Assembly: GCF_003095395.1 (NCBI RefSeq) | Contig: NZ_QEIJ01000010.1 | Location: 16,405 to 80,404 of the forward strand | Length of the DNA: 64,000 bases | Direction of reading: 5' to 3' | Source: Microbacterium sp. Gd 4-13 | GTDB lineage: Bacteria > Actinomycetota > Actinomycetes > Actinomycetales > Microbacteriaceae | Shown: one piece after another, positions 27,101 to 34,457 of the stretch | How the letters are laid out: each line of letters starts with the position of its first letter | Numbering within the stretch: position 1 is the first letter of the stretch | The notes under the pieces: generated by a model | What the model was told of the DNA's origin: nothing | Database searches by the model: none | Seen by the model: the letters and a program-made list of their open reading frames with translations, nothing else | Made by a program: the position numbers and the translations under genes

Positions 27101-27791
27101 AGCAGTCGCGGTCGCCGAGCACGGCGACGCGCCCTGCCCCGTCACCGAACAGCTGCACCTCGACGTGGCGCGCGGGGCGCACGAACTTCTCCACGAAGAG
27201 CCCGGACGACCCGAAGCTCGCCTGTGCCTGACGGGTGACCGCGTCGAAGGCCTCCGCCACCGCACCGGCGTCGCCGCAGACGCGCATGCCGATCCCGCCG
27301 CCGCCGCCCGTCGCCTTGAGCATGACGGGGAACCCGATCGACTCGGCGGCCGCCACGGCGGCGTCGCGCGACTCGAGCACGCCGCTTCCCGGGAGCAACG
27401 GCACACCGGCCGCGGCGGCGAGCTCGCGCGCGGTGTGCTTCAGCCCGAAGGCGTCGAGCTGGTCGGGGGTCGGACCGACCCACGCCAGCCCCGCGGCCTC
27501 CACGGCCCGGGCGGCGCCGGCGTTCTCGGCGAGGAACCCGTAGCCGGGGTGGACCGCACCGGCGCCCGTGCGGGCCGCCGCCTCGAGGACGGCGTCGAGA
27601 CGCAGGTACGACTCGGCGGCCGGCGCCGGCCCCAGCCGCACGGCGGTGTCGGCCTCCCGCACGTGGGGGGCCGCGCGGTCGGCGTCGGAGTAGACCGCGA
27701 CGGTGCGCAACCCCCTCTCGCGGGCCGAGCGGATGATGCGCCGGGCGATCTCGCCGCGATTGGCGACGAGCAGGGTGTCGAAGCCGCTCAC
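24177..27791 (-). CDS. biotin-dependent urea/guanidine carboxylase
   Basis: A 1204-residue multidomain enzyme. The N-terminal biotin carboxylase domain (ANRGEIARRIIRSAR, HPGYGFLAEN, KATGGGGGIGMR, EVNARLQVEHPVTE) covers about residues 1-450. The carboxyltransferase halves of the AHS2/KipA and AHS1/KipI type follow. A biotinyl domain ends the protein, with the biotin lysine in EAMKMET at about residue 1168. The family was named urea carboxylase, but enzymes encoded with two DUF1989 proteins, as here, are now known to carboxylate guanidine. The product carboxyguanidine is then deiminated to allophanate. The start overlaps the preceding DUF1989 gene by ATGA. Confidence 0.93.
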   Translation of the reverse strand: MSGFDTLLVANRGEIARRIIRSARERGLRTVAVYSDADRAAPHVREADTAVRLGPAPAAESYLRLDAVLEAAARTGAGAVHPGYGFLAENAGAARAVEAAGLAWVGPTPDQLDAFGLKHTARELAAAAGVPLLPGSGVLESRDAAVAAAESIGFPVMLKATGGGGGIGMRVCGDAGAVAEAFDAVTRQAQASFGSSGLFVEKFVRPARHVEVQLFGDGAGRVAVLGDRDCSLQRRNQKVIEEAPAPRLPDAVRAQLHATAAALAASVDYRSAGTAEFVYDPVAEAAYFLEVNARLQVEHPVTEAVFGLDLVGLMLDLAAGGPEAVDPTLFDAPRRPNGHAVEARIYAEDPDRGNAPSTGLVTGVRLPEGDGVRVDSWIEAGMDVTSYYDPLLAKVIAHAATRDDALDLLHTSLADTRIDGIVTGTGMLREIAQHPRVRDATHDTGTLDGIGDPDPRIEVLEPGMMTTVQDLPGRLGYWQVGVPPSGPMDAVSFREANLAVGNPPEAPGLEVTLTGPTLRLTAATTVCVTGAPVDVTVDGAAVALWEPVEVPAGGTLRIGASAGPGIRTYVAIRGGIDVPAYLGSAATFTLGGFGGHGGRALVAGDVLRPVAAGPGAPGGATPSERRPHIGREWRIGVTEGPHAAPEFFTRSDIDELYAAEYTVQVNSARTGVRLSGPQPEWARTDGGEAGLHPSNIHDTPYAVGALDFTGDTPIILGPDGPSLGGFVCPAVVASGELWKIGQLRPGDSLRFVPVREADAAGLDSARSLGAPPLIGGGDGDDGVVSVREADVDATGVHRPRVTYRRDGDDNLLVEFGAQELDLGLRMRVHALQTRLAEHAPRGILDVTPGIRSLQVHTDASVLRASQLVGLLRELDDDLPPTSELVVPSREVRLPLSWDDPATRLAIERYMAGVRDDAPWTPWNIEFIRRINGLDSVDDVYRTVFDAQYLVMGLGDVYLGAPVATPLDPRHRLVTTKYNPARTWTAENSVGIGGAYLCIYGMEGPGGYQFVGRTVQVWNRFRRGGLFADNPWALRFFDRIRWYPVSAEELLELRAETDAGRGEFETSEGEFRLAEYETFLADNAAGISSFRDRQQRAFAEERDRWREAGEFDRPVESDAVATAPIEDPLPPGCIAVRAPFSAAVWKVETEPGRSVAEGERMLVLEAMKMETTVSATQAGIVRDVLVRPGERVEAGQLLAVVEVAR

Positions 27792-28468
27792 GGGCGCGTC
27801 ACGATCATGCGCAGCGGCGTGCAGCTGAAGTCGTTGCAGGGATTGTTCATCTGCGGGCAGTTCGACACGACAACGAGCACGTCGCGCTCCGCACGCAGTG
27901 CCACGCGCTTGCCCGGCGCCGACATCCCGTCGACGATCCCGAGCGACCCGTCCGCCTCGACGGGAACGTTCATGAACCAGTTGAGGTTCGAGACGAGGTC
28001 ACGCGCACCGAGCCCGTGACGGGCCGCCTCGGCGAGGAAGTTCTCTCGGCACCCGTGCTGGTACAGGGTGTGGTGCCCGTACCGCAACGTGTTCGACTCC
28101 TTGCTGCACGCTCCGCCGATCGTGTCCTGGCGGTCGACCTCGTTGCCCACGACCGTCATCAGGGGGCGCCCGAGATTGCTGCGCAGCACCGAGCCGGTGC
28201 GCACGTACACGTTCTGCTGCCAGGCGATCGTGTCGGCGGCGCTGTAGCGCTCGTCGGTGTCGGAGGCGGCGTAGACGAGGAAGTCGGCCGACTGGTTCCC
28301 CCCGACGTCGACGATCGTCAGCACGTCGCCGGCGGCGACCACGGCCGACCAGGCGGCTCGCGGCGCGACGCGCTGGTCGAGCACGACGGTGCCGTCGACG
28401 AGCGGCGTCGACCAGTCCAGCGGCGCGTCGGGGGCGTGAACGGGGCGGTCGGGAACGGTGGTGATCAT
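27788..28468 (-). CDS. DUF1989 urea-amidolyase-associated protein 2 (carboxyguanidine deiminase subunit)
   Basis: A 226-residue DUF1989 protein. Characteristic blocks are VDVGGNQSADFLVY, NVYVRTGSVLRSN, a cysteine-rich stretch (GGACSKESNTLRYGHHTLYQHGCREN, by position) and SNCPQMNNPCNDF near the end. Published work showed that the UAAP1/UAAP2 pair forms a carboxyguanidine deiminase. The conserved cysteines and histidines could bind a metal. It lies between UAAP1 (12-bp gap) and the carboxylase (4-bp overlap), so stoichiometric production is likely. Confidence 0.9.
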   Translation of the reverse strand: MITTVPDRPVHAPDAPLDWSTPLVDGTVVLDQRVAPRAAWSAVVAAGDVLTIVDVGGNQSADFLVYAASDTDERYSAADTIAWQQNVYVRTGSVLRSNLGRPLMTVVGNEVDRQDTIGGACSKESNTLRYGHHTLYQHGCRENFLAEAARHGLGARDLVSNLNWFMNVPVEADGSLGIVDGMSAPGKRVALRAERDVLVVVSNCPQMNNPCNDFSCTPLRMIVTRP

Positions 28469-28480
28469 TCTGGCGTCCTC

Positions 28481-29320
28481 TCAGAGACCGGCGAGCTCGG
28501 CGTAGACGACGGTGTTGCGGTAGGCGCGTTCGCGTTCCGGGCTGGCGTGGAAGACGTCGTCGTCCTCGCCCGTCGGCCGCTCCGCCCAGGCGACCACCCG
28601 CAGCGGCCCGACGACGTAGTCGTCGCGCGGATCCAGAGCGTGGGGCACGTTCGCGATGAGCACGATCAGCGGCAGCTCCGCGCGCAGATCCACGTGCGCA
28701 CCCGGACCGGCAGAACCCTGCCAGGCGAGCGAGCCGTCGGCCTCGGCGCGCACCCCCTGGAAGAACGAGATCGCCGGGGGCAGGTCGCGCGAGGTGAGAC
28801 CGTGCTTGGCGGCCGCGAGCCGGAGCAGCCCGTGGCCGGAGGGAGAGGGCCCCTCGGGGAGGGCGTCGCCGTACTTCTGCTCGTTCCAGGCGTCGCTGGT
28901 CGTGCCGCAGAACGCGTCGTGCCGACCGGACGTGTCGGCGACGATCGTCGCCAGCACGCGCCCGTCGCCGGAGAGCAGCGGGTGCCCGTCACCGAGATAC
29001 GCCTGCCACGGGATCTTCTGCGTGTCGGCGACGTTGAGGCGCTCCCCGGGTTCGACGGCGTTGAGCACCACGACGCTCGCGCACGCGTTGCCCGTGGGGT
29101 CGTCGAGGCGGATGCGGGTACCCCGCGCGACCCGCAGATGCGTGTACCCGCCCGGGGCCACGGTCTCCGCCCACCGCAGCGCTGCCGGTGCGACGTCGGC
29201 CGGGGCGAAGGGAGCGGAGGCGGGCGGGAGGTAGGGCATCCACTCCGACGAGGCGGCGCGGGCACGGGCGTCCTCGCGAGCACGTCCGACATCGCCGAGG
29301 GCGAGCTTTCGACCGTCCAT
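28481..29320 (-). CDS. DUF1989 urea-amidolyase-associated protein 1 (carboxyguanidine deiminase subunit)
   Basis: A 279-residue DUF1989 protein, paralogous to UAAP2. Seen: RLDDPTGNACASVVVLNA, ERLNVADTQKIPWQAYL, FCGTTSDAWNEQKYGD and LIVLIANVPHALDPR. It is the first gene of the leftward operon UAAP1-UAAP2-carboxylase-allophanate hydrolase-MBL hydrolase. Its ribosome site AAAGGA lies 8 nt before the ATG. The upstream region is shared with a divergent TetR gene and holds a GlnR-like box and TetR-type palindromes. I looked for, and did not find, a guanidine-I (ykkC) riboswitch in the short leader. Confidence 0.9.
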   Translation of the reverse strand: MDGRKLALGDVGRAREDARARAASSEWMPYLPPASAPFAPADVAPAALRWAETVAPGGYTHLRVARGTRIRLDDPTGNACASVVVLNAVEPGERLNVADTQKIPWQAYLGDGHPLLSGDGRVLATIVADTSGRHDAFCGTTSDAWNEQKYGDALPEGPSPSGHGLLRLAAAKHGLTSRDLPPAISFFQGVRAEADGSLAWQGSAGPGAHVDLRAELPLIVLIANVPHALDPRDDYVVGPLRVVAWAERPTGEDDDVFHASPERERAYRNTVVYAELAGL

Positions 29321-29365
29321 TCCCGGATCCTTTCTATCGGTTGACAGTTATGACACCACGTCGGC

Positions 29366-29381
29366 GTTTCGCCCGTGTTAC
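29366..29381 (-). promoter_or_regulatory. GlnR-like nitrogen-control box
   Basis: On the minus strand the sequence is GTAAC-ACGGGC-GAAAC, a full match to the published GlnR half-box GTnAC-N6-GAAAC of actinobacteria. It lies 46 bp before the first gene of the guanidine operon. Matches of the same form occur at three other places in this window, all before nitrogen-related transport genes. GlnR itself is not encoded here. Confidence 0.6.
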
Positions 29382-29386
29382 GACAG

Positions 29387-29399
29387 CACCGTTACGGTG
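29387..29399. promoter_or_regulatory. probable TetR operator
   Basis: CACCGTtACGGTG is a perfect 13-bp palindrome ending 5 bp before the TetR start codon. Nearby, TGTCRTAAC-like elements recur (minus strand TGTCGTAAC and TGTCATAAC between 29345 and 29386), which may be further half-sites toward the guanidine operon. Confidence 0.5.
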
Positions 29400-29404
29400 G
29401 GAGC

Positions 29405-30064
29405 ATGGCGCCGGCACGAACCGGACGACCCCGCGCGGCGGGCCCGTCCCCCACCGGGCAGGGCACCCGGGCCGATGTCCTCACCGCGGCGGCGGCCCTG
29501 TTCTGCACCCGCGGGTACACCTCGTCGAGCACGCACGCGATCGCGGAGGCCGCCGGCATCCGCCAGGCCTCGATGTACCACCACTTCGAGCGCAAGCACG
29601 ACATCCTCCTCGCCCTCCTGCTCGACACCGTGCAGCCGTCGCTCGAGGTCGCCGCGCGACTCCTCGCCGAGGGCGACGACCCCGCGGCACGCCTGTGGGC
29701 GCTGTGCGTCGCCGACGTGCGCCTGCTCTCGGCCGGACCCCACAACGTCGGCGCGCTCTACCTGCTGCCCGAGGTGTCGGAAGACGCCTTCCGCCCTTTC
29801 CGTGAACGGCGCAGCGAGCTCGAGACGACCTACAAGACGTTGGTCTCCGCCAGCGGCCTTCCCGCCGACCGCGTGGACGTCACCACGAGCCTCGTGCTCG
29901 GCCTGGTCGAGAGCGTGATCCTGCAGCGCAAGCGCGGCGTCGTGATCACCGACCGCACGGCGGAGGCGATCGCGTCCGCGGCCCTGCGGGTGCTCGACCT
30001 GGATGCTGCGGTGATCTCCCGCGCCGTCGACCTCGGCAAGGGCGTTCTCGACCGGATCGCCTGA
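29405..30064 (+). CDS. TetR-family regulator
   Basis: A 219-residue TetR-family regulator. The HTH is residues about 25-70 (TRADVLTAAAALFCTRGYTS, then AIAEAAGIRQASMYHHF); the C-terminal helical ligand domain is divergent. It faces the guanidine operon across 84 bp and is followed by a sodium:solute symporter gene on the same strand, so control of guanidine use and uptake is the likely role. The ATG at 29405 has GGTGGGAG upstream; an earlier in-frame ATG at 29375 would put the operator inside the gene. Confidence 0.9.
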   Translation: MAPARTGRPRAAGPSPTGQGTRADVLTAAAALFCTRGYTSSSTHAIAEAAGIRQASMYHHFERKHDILLALLLDTVQPSLEVAARLLAEGDDPAARLWALCVADVRLLSAGPHNVGALYLLPEVSEDAFRPFRERRSELETTYKTLVSASGLPADRVDVTTSLVLGLVESVILQRKRGVVITDRTAEAIASAALRVLDLDAAVISRAVDLGKGVLDRIA

Positions 30065-30175
30065 CCGCCGTTCGTCGGCCGACGAGCGACCGCGTCGTCG
30101 CCCCACCCCTGCCCGGGCGGATTTCACAGGACTGTTACACGGCCGACATCGCTGACGGTGCTGCGGATGGAGATT

Positions 30176-30197
30176 CTTTCTGTCAAGCAACAGAAAG
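30176..30197. promoter_or_regulatory. perfect 8-bp-arm palindrome before the symporter
   Basis: CTTTCTGT-CAAGCA-ACAGAAAG has perfect arms and a 6-nt spacer, and is AT-rich in a 70 percent GC setting. It lies 35 bp before the symporter start, so it may be an operator or a leader hairpin. A weaker GlnR-like match (GTTAC-ACGGCC-GACAT) lies about 30 bp further upstream. Confidence 0.5.
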
Positions 30198-30232
30198 CCC
30201 ATCCGACCGTCTTTCCCCGCCCGGGAGTGCCC

Positions 30233-31744
30233 ATGATCATCTTCGGAGTCGCGCTCAGCGTCGTCGTCATCCTCGTCGTCGGCATCGTCGTCGCCCGCAA
30301 GGTCGACGGCGACAGCGCCAACTACCTCGTCGCCGGACGACGGCTCGGCGTGCCGCTCGTCGCCGTCTCGCTCACCGCCGCCGCCGTCGATGCCAACGCG
30401 ACCGTCGGCAACACCGACCTGACCTCGCAGTTCGGATTCTGGTCGGGGGCGTCGCTTGCGATCGGACTCGCCCTGTGCCTGCTGCTGACCGGCCTGTTCC
30501 TCGCGAAGCGGATGAACGCGATGAAGCTGTTCACCCTCGGCGACTTCTTCCGGCTGCGCTACAACCGCCCCACCGAATTGGCGGCATCGGCACTGATGGT
30601 CGTGTCGTTCACGATCCTGCTCGCGGGCAACCTCGTGGCCTGCGGGTTCCTCCTCGAGCACTTCGCGAACATCCCCTACGCGTGGGGCGTCATCCTGGCC
30701 GTGGTGCTGGTGCTCGCCTACACGATCGCGGGGGGTCTGTTCTCCGATGCGTACACCGCCGCGATCCAGACCGCGATCACGGTCGTCGCGGCCATCGTGC
30801 TGCTCGCCTGGGTGGCGATGTCGTACGGCATCGTGATCCCCGAGGGAATGGGCCCGTTCGACCTGGAACAGCTGAGCGACCCCGCGGCCGGCGCCCCGAT
30901 CAACTGGGCGACCCTGGTCTCGTTGGCCATCGGCGACATCGTCGCGATCGACTTCATGCAGCGGATCTTCGGCGCCAAGAGTCCCTCCGTCGCGCAGCGG
31001 TCGTGCTTCATCGCGGCCGGCCTCACCGCCGCGATCGGCACCGTCTTCGCGATCGTCGCGCTCAGCGTGTCGGCGACGCTCGGCATCTCGGTCGAGGACG
31101 GCCCCGTGCTCTTCACGCTCCTGGGCGACTTCGCCCCGCCGCTCGTGGCGATCCTGGTGCTCTCCGGAATCGTGGCCGCGTCGTTCTCGACCGCGTCGGG
31201 TGCGATGCTCGCGACCTCCGCGATCGCCGTTCGCAACATCTTCACCGTCCGCCGTCACACCGGCACCGGCCCCGACCCGCTCCTGCGCTGGACTCGCGTG
31301 GCCATGGTCCCCTTCGTGATCGGCGGTGCGTTCCTCGCCATCCAGGTGAGCCAGACCGGGATCCTCCTGACCCTCGCGTTCGACCTCATGCTCGCGTGCC
31401 TCGCCGCACCGTTCCTGTTCGGCGTCTTCTGGAAGCGACCGGGGTCGGCCGCAGCGCTCACCGCGATGGCCGTCGGATTCGTGGTGCGCATCGCGTTCCT
31501 CGCGCTCACGCCCACCCTCTACGGGGTGCCGAACGACATCTTCTACGTGCCGAACACCCTCGTCGGGCCGGAGTTCGACGGCTGGGCGACGCTGGTGGCC
31601 GCCGCGGTCGGGTTCGGAACGTTCGCGCTGGTCGCGGCCGTCGCGGGGCGACGCGAGTCCGAGGTGGCGGCCGAGGCGCGCATCCGTGCCGATCTCGACG
31701 CGGAGCGCGAGTCGTCGGAGGCGGCGGTGCCGGCCGTCGCGTGA
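30233..31744 (+). CDS. sodium:solute symporter (SSS family)
   Basis: A 503-residue membrane transporter of the SSS family with about 12-13 hydrophobic spans. Typical blocks are NYLVAGRRLGVPLVAVSL near the N-terminus, AYTIAGGLFSDAYTA in the middle and GIVAASFSTASGAMLATSA, with the helix-breaking Ser/Ala pattern of the sodium site. A charged cytoplasmic tail ends it. Its position after the TetR gene and opposite the guanidine operon suggests import of guanidine, urea or a related compound, but this is inference. The ATG at 30233 has GGGAG upstream; a longer frame from 30158 would include the palindrome. Confidence 0.88.
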   Translation: MIIFGVALSVVVILVVGIVVARKVDGDSANYLVAGRRLGVPLVAVSLTAAAVDANATVGNTDLTSQFGFWSGASLAIGLALCLLLTGLFLAKRMNAMKLFTLGDFFRLRYNRPTELAASALMVVSFTILLAGNLVACGFLLEHFANIPYAWGVILAVVLVLAYTIAGGLFSDAYTAAIQTAITVVAAIVLLAWVAMSYGIVIPEGMGPFDLEQLSDPAAGAPINWATLVSLAIGDIVAIDFMQRIFGAKSPSVAQRSCFIAAGLTAAIGTVFAIVALSVSATLGISVEDGPVLFTLLGDFAPPLVAILVLSGIVAASFSTASGAMLATSAIAVRNIFTVRRHTGTGPDPLLRWTRVAMVPFVIGGAFLAIQVSQTGILLTLAFDLMLACLAAPFLFGVFWKRPGSAAALTAMAVGFVVRIAFLALTPTLYGVPNDIFYVPNTLVGPEFDGWATLVAAAVGFGTFALVAAVAGRRESEVAAEARIRADLDAERESSEAAVPAVA

Positions 31745-31750
31745 CAGGTT

Positions 31751-31806
31751 CGTGCGGGGCGCATCATCGTGCGATCGAGAATCGACCGGATGCTGCGCCT
31801 CGCACG
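31751..31806. terminator. hairpin at convergent junction
   Basis: Imperfect 17-19-bp arms (31751-31767 and 31788-31806, GTGCGgGGCGCAtCAT type) lie between the stops of the symporter and the phosphotriesterase-like gene. No T run is seen; it is probably a bidirectional 3'-end structure. Confidence 0.55.
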
Positions 31807-31809
31807 CGA

Positions 31810-32838
31810 TCACGACCGCCCTCGCGCGTCCTCCGAGAGGTCGAGCAGACGCCGCGGCTCGGTGACCAGCATCGCGTGCAGTCGGCCGTCGGGGATGCCC
31901 CGCCGGCGCAGGTCGGGCACGATGCGCTCCGCGAGGTAGGCGTATCCGAATCCGCCGTAGGCCCGCAGCTGCGCCTTCGTCCAGACCGACTCGCCGAGTA
32001 CGACGCGCGCCTCGGGGTGCGCGGCGACGAACTCGGGGAAGAACGCCAGGCGCTCGCGGTCCGAGGGGTTGTCGACCCGGCCGACGTGCACGGCCTCGGT
32101 GCCGAAGCACATCTCCAGCACGGCGCCGGCATCGGACAACGCGGCCCAGTACGCCGCATCCAGGTATTCGTCGACGTTGGCGAAGACGACCCGGTCGGCG
32201 GCGAGGCCTTCCGCGCCCATCAGGCGCAGCACCTCCGGGCCCCGGAACGCGTCCGGATCCAGCCGCACCGACACGCTCGCCCCGGTTCGCACCGCCGCGC
32301 GCGCCGCGGCGCGGAGCTGCTCGCGCTCGCGACGCTCGAGCTCACCCGTGGTGCCCATGATCCCGAGCATCCCCGCGCGGAACCCCGCCCCGGGGATGCC
32401 GACGGTGAGGGCCTCGACGAAGTGCTGTTCGAGCTCGATCTCCGACATCTGCGCGATCCACCCCGGCACGATGCGCGGCACGTACGCCCCGTACGAACTG
32501 ACGATCGTCATCCCCGAGGCGACCGAGACGGCCGGAAGGCCCGCGTGGCGAGGACCGAGCCCCCACGACGAGCACTCGACGACCGCGCGCTGACCGGCGC
32601 CGACCGCCCGACCCAGCTCGCGGGCGGCGAGCGCGGGATCGTCGAGGACGAGGTTGTCGGCGAGGGCGAGCGTATTCCAGCGGAGGTAGCCGAGGGTGTC
32701 GATCGATACGGCCTCCCCCACCGGTGCGGGCGCGGCTCCGTCCCGGCGCAGTCGCGACGCGTCGCTGAGCACGTGGTCGTGCATGCAGGTCGCGCCGAGG
32801 AGCGCAGCATCCAGACCGCCCGTCACCGTCTCGATCAT
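31810..32838 (-). CDS. phosphotriesterase-fold protein lacking most metal ligands (PTE-1)
   Basis: A 342-residue TIM-barrel protein of the phosphotriesterase/lactonase family. The first-strand HxH is kept (CMHDHVLSD), but the bridging Lys/Glu position is Ile (LGIMG), the strand-5 His is Arg (SVRLDP), the strand-6 His is Asn (VFANVDE) and the strand-8 Asp is Ser (GESVW). It is therefore unlikely to be an ordinary binuclear hydrolase. The changes are shared with the gene at 39959, so this is a maintained subfamily and not random decay. The ATG at 32838 has GGAGGG upstream. It is divergent from the cupin gene across paired GGATCC boxes. Confidence 0.83.
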   Translation of the reverse strand: MIETVTGGLDAALLGATCMHDHVLSDASRLRRDGAAPAPVGEAVSIDTLGYLRWNTLALADNLVLDDPALAARELGRAVGAGQRAVVECSSWGLGPRHAGLPAVSVASGMTIVSSYGAYVPRIVPGWIAQMSEIELEQHFVEALTVGIPGAGFRAGMLGIMGTTGELERREREQLRAAARAAVRTGASVSVRLDPDAFRGPEVLRLMGAEGLAADRVVFANVDEYLDAAYWAALSDAGAVLEMCFGTEAVHVGRVDNPSDRERLAFFPEFVAAHPEARVVLGESVWTKAQLRAYGGFGYAYLAERIVPDLRRRGIPDGRLHAMLVTEPRRLLDLSEDARGRS

Positions 32839-32855
32839 GGGGTCCCTCCGATTGC

Positions 32856-32882
32856 GGATCCATTCAGTCTTACTTAGGATCC
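32856..32882. promoter_or_regulatory. paired GGATCC operator, site A
   Basis: Boxes GGATCCATT (32856) and TTAGGATCCAATT (32877) are 21 bp apart. They lie between PTE-1 (leftward) and the cupin gene (rightward). The right box also supplies AGGA 7 nt before the cupin ATG, so operator and ribosome site overlap. Confidence 0.8.
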
Positions 32883-32886
32883 AATT

Positions 32887-33246
32887 ATGACTCACGTGAT
32901 TCGACCCGCCGAGGTCGATGCCGAAGCCCTCGAGGCGAAGCCCCTCGCACCGCCCAGCGCCCAGCCGCTCTCGGGCGAGATCACCGTCCGCGGCAAGGTC
33001 GAGTTCGTCACCGACGACCGCACCGTCGTGTCGGGGATCTGGGAGAGCGACCCCGGGCGGTCGCGGTGGGAGTTCCTCACCCGCGGCGAGATCGTCCACA
33101 TCCTCAGCGGCCGCATGATCGTGCACGAGGACGGCGGAGAACCCGTCGAGCTGACCGCCGGGAGCGCGGCGTTCTTCCCGATCGGGTGGACCGGCGAGTG
33201 GTCGGTCGTCGAGCCCGTCCGCAAGTTCTACGTGGTCTACAAGTAG
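32887..33246 (+). CDS. small cupin-domain protein
   Basis: A 119-residue single-cupin protein of the DUF861/ureidoglycine-aminohydrolase-like type. The barrel motif is seen as SGIWESDPGRSRW, EFLTRGEIVHILSGRMIVHEDGG and TAGSAAFFPIGWTGEWSV. The metal-binding histidines of classic cupins are not all present, which is common in this subfamily. It lies 6 bp before the RutA-like flavoprotein gene and is controlled by paired operator A, so it probably helps that oxygenase pathway, perhaps by binding an intermediate. Confidence 0.8.
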   Translation: MTHVIRPAEVDAEALEAKPLAPPSAQPLSGEITVRGKVEFVTDDRTVVSGIWESDPGRSRWEFLTRGEIVHILSGRMIVHEDGGEPVELTAGSAAFFPIGWTGEWSVVEPVRKFYVVYK

Positions 33247-33252
33247 CCCGCG

Positions 33253-34332
33253 ATGAACCGTCTGAAACTGGGCACGTTCGGCACGAACCTCGCCCCCGGC
33301 ATCACGTTCACCACGATCCCCGGCGCCCTCACCACCGACTGGTCGCGGGTGAAGGATCTCGCCCGCCGCGCCGAGGCGATGGATTTCGAGGCCATCGTGC
33401 CCATCTCGCGATGGAAGGGGTACGGCGGCGAGCACAACCCCCACTCCGACGCCTACGACACCCTCACCTGGGCGGCGGCCGTCGGCGCGGTCACCGAGAG
33501 CGCGCGCATCTTCGCCACCGTGTCGATGCCCGTCGTGCACCCGGTGATGGCGGCCAAGCAGATGGCCACGATCGACCACGTGACCGGCGGTCGGGCCGGC
33601 ATCAACGTGCTCGCGGGGTGGTACCGGCCCGAGATGGAGATGTTCGGCGCCGACCTCCTGGCGCACGACCGCCGCTACGACCTCGCCGACGAGTGGATCG
33701 GTATCGTCGAGCGCCTCTGGAGCGAGACCGGAGAGTTCGACCACGACGGCGAGTTCTTCCACCTCTCGGGCGCGTACTCGGCACCCAAGCCCCTCGGCGC
33801 GCGTCCGCAGATCATGAACGCCGCGATGTCGGGCCGCGGGCTGGAGTTCGCCCTGCAGCACGCCGACAAGCTCTTCGTGAAGCTCAGCGACGATCGCGAG
33901 AAGGCGACCGCGCACGTGGCCGACGTCAAGCGCCAGGCCCGGGAGAAGTACGGGCGCGACATCGAGGTGTGGACCTTCGGCTATGTGGTCGACGGCGAGA
34001 CGGAACAGGCCGCCCGCGACTTCCTGCACTACTACGCGCAGGAGAACGGCATGCACGACGCCGCGATCAACGCCCTCACGATCATGGGCGTCGAGGCCGA
34101 GGTGGCGGGCGACAACTCCACGGCCGCGCGCCGCTTCAGCTGGGTCGCCGGCGACGGCGGCGTGCCGCTCGTCGGCACCGCCTCGCAGGTCGCCGACGGA
34201 CTCGAGTGGCTCTCGGACGTCGGCATCGACGGCTGCCTGCTCGGCTGGCCGCTGTGGGAGGACGGCATGGCGCGCTTCGCGGACAGCATCCTGCCCCTCC
34301 TCCACTCCCGCGGCCTGCGCACCGCGCCCTGA
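33253..34332 (+). CDS. RutA-like LLM flavin monooxygenase
   Basis: A 359-residue luciferase-like monooxygenase close in pattern to RutA/SsuD-type FMN enzymes (LGTFGTNLAPGITFT, ARRAEAMDFEAIVPISRWKG by position, TGGRAGINVLAGWYRPEME). RutA opens the ring of uracil between N3 and C4 with a flavin peroxide. The presence of RidA and isochorismatase-type genes elsewhere in the same regulon echoes the Rut pathway. The real substrate is unknown. It is cotranscribed with the cupin gene and needs a flavin reductase, perhaps a housekeeping one, as none is adjacent. Confidence 0.87.
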   Translation: MNRLKLGTFGTNLAPGITFTTIPGALTTDWSRVKDLARRAEAMDFEAIVPISRWKGYGGEHNPHSDAYDTLTWAAAVGAVTESARIFATVSMPVVHPVMAAKQMATIDHVTGGRAGINVLAGWYRPEMEMFGADLLAHDRRYDLADEWIGIVERLWSETGEFDHDGEFFHLSGAYSAPKPLGARPQIMNAAMSGRGLEFALQHADKLFVKLSDDREKATAHVADVKRQAREKYGRDIEVWTFGYVVDGETEQAARDFLHYYAQENGMHDAAINALTIMGVEAEVAGDNSTAARRFSWVAGDGGVPLVGTASQVADGLEWLSDVGIDGCLLGWPLWEDGMARFADSILPLLHSRGLRTAP

Positions 34333-34367
34333 CCGCGGCCTCGTCCCGGGCCCTGGCCGCACCCAAT

Positions 34368-34444
34368 GACCGCGAGACTTCATCCGGGCGACGAGACTGC
34401 GGTCTGCAGCTGCAGTCTCGCGTCGGGGATGAAGTCTCGCGGTC
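34368..34444. repeat. tandem-arm palindrome, type A copy 2
   Basis: Arms of 33 bp (34368-34400 and 34412-34444) pair with about four mismatches. It is homologous to 17027-17097; both contain GCGAGACTTCATCC-like ends. It lies between the convergent stops of the LLM monooxygenase and an amidohydrolase, so it can serve as terminator for both. Confidence 0.75.
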
Positions 34445-34457
34445 TGCGTCGGCCGGG

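Noticed and set aside
23955..28019. Very long rightward open frame (over 1300 codons) opposite the carboxylase operon
   Set aside because: It is antisense to well-recognised carboxylase and allophanate hydrolase genes and has the His/Arg/Asp-rich make-up of a GC-rich shadow frame, with no family motif.
29321..29404. Guanidine-I (ykkC) riboswitch before the guanidine operon
   Set aside because: The 84-bp region is too short and shows operator-like palindromes instead of the conserved riboswitch helices.
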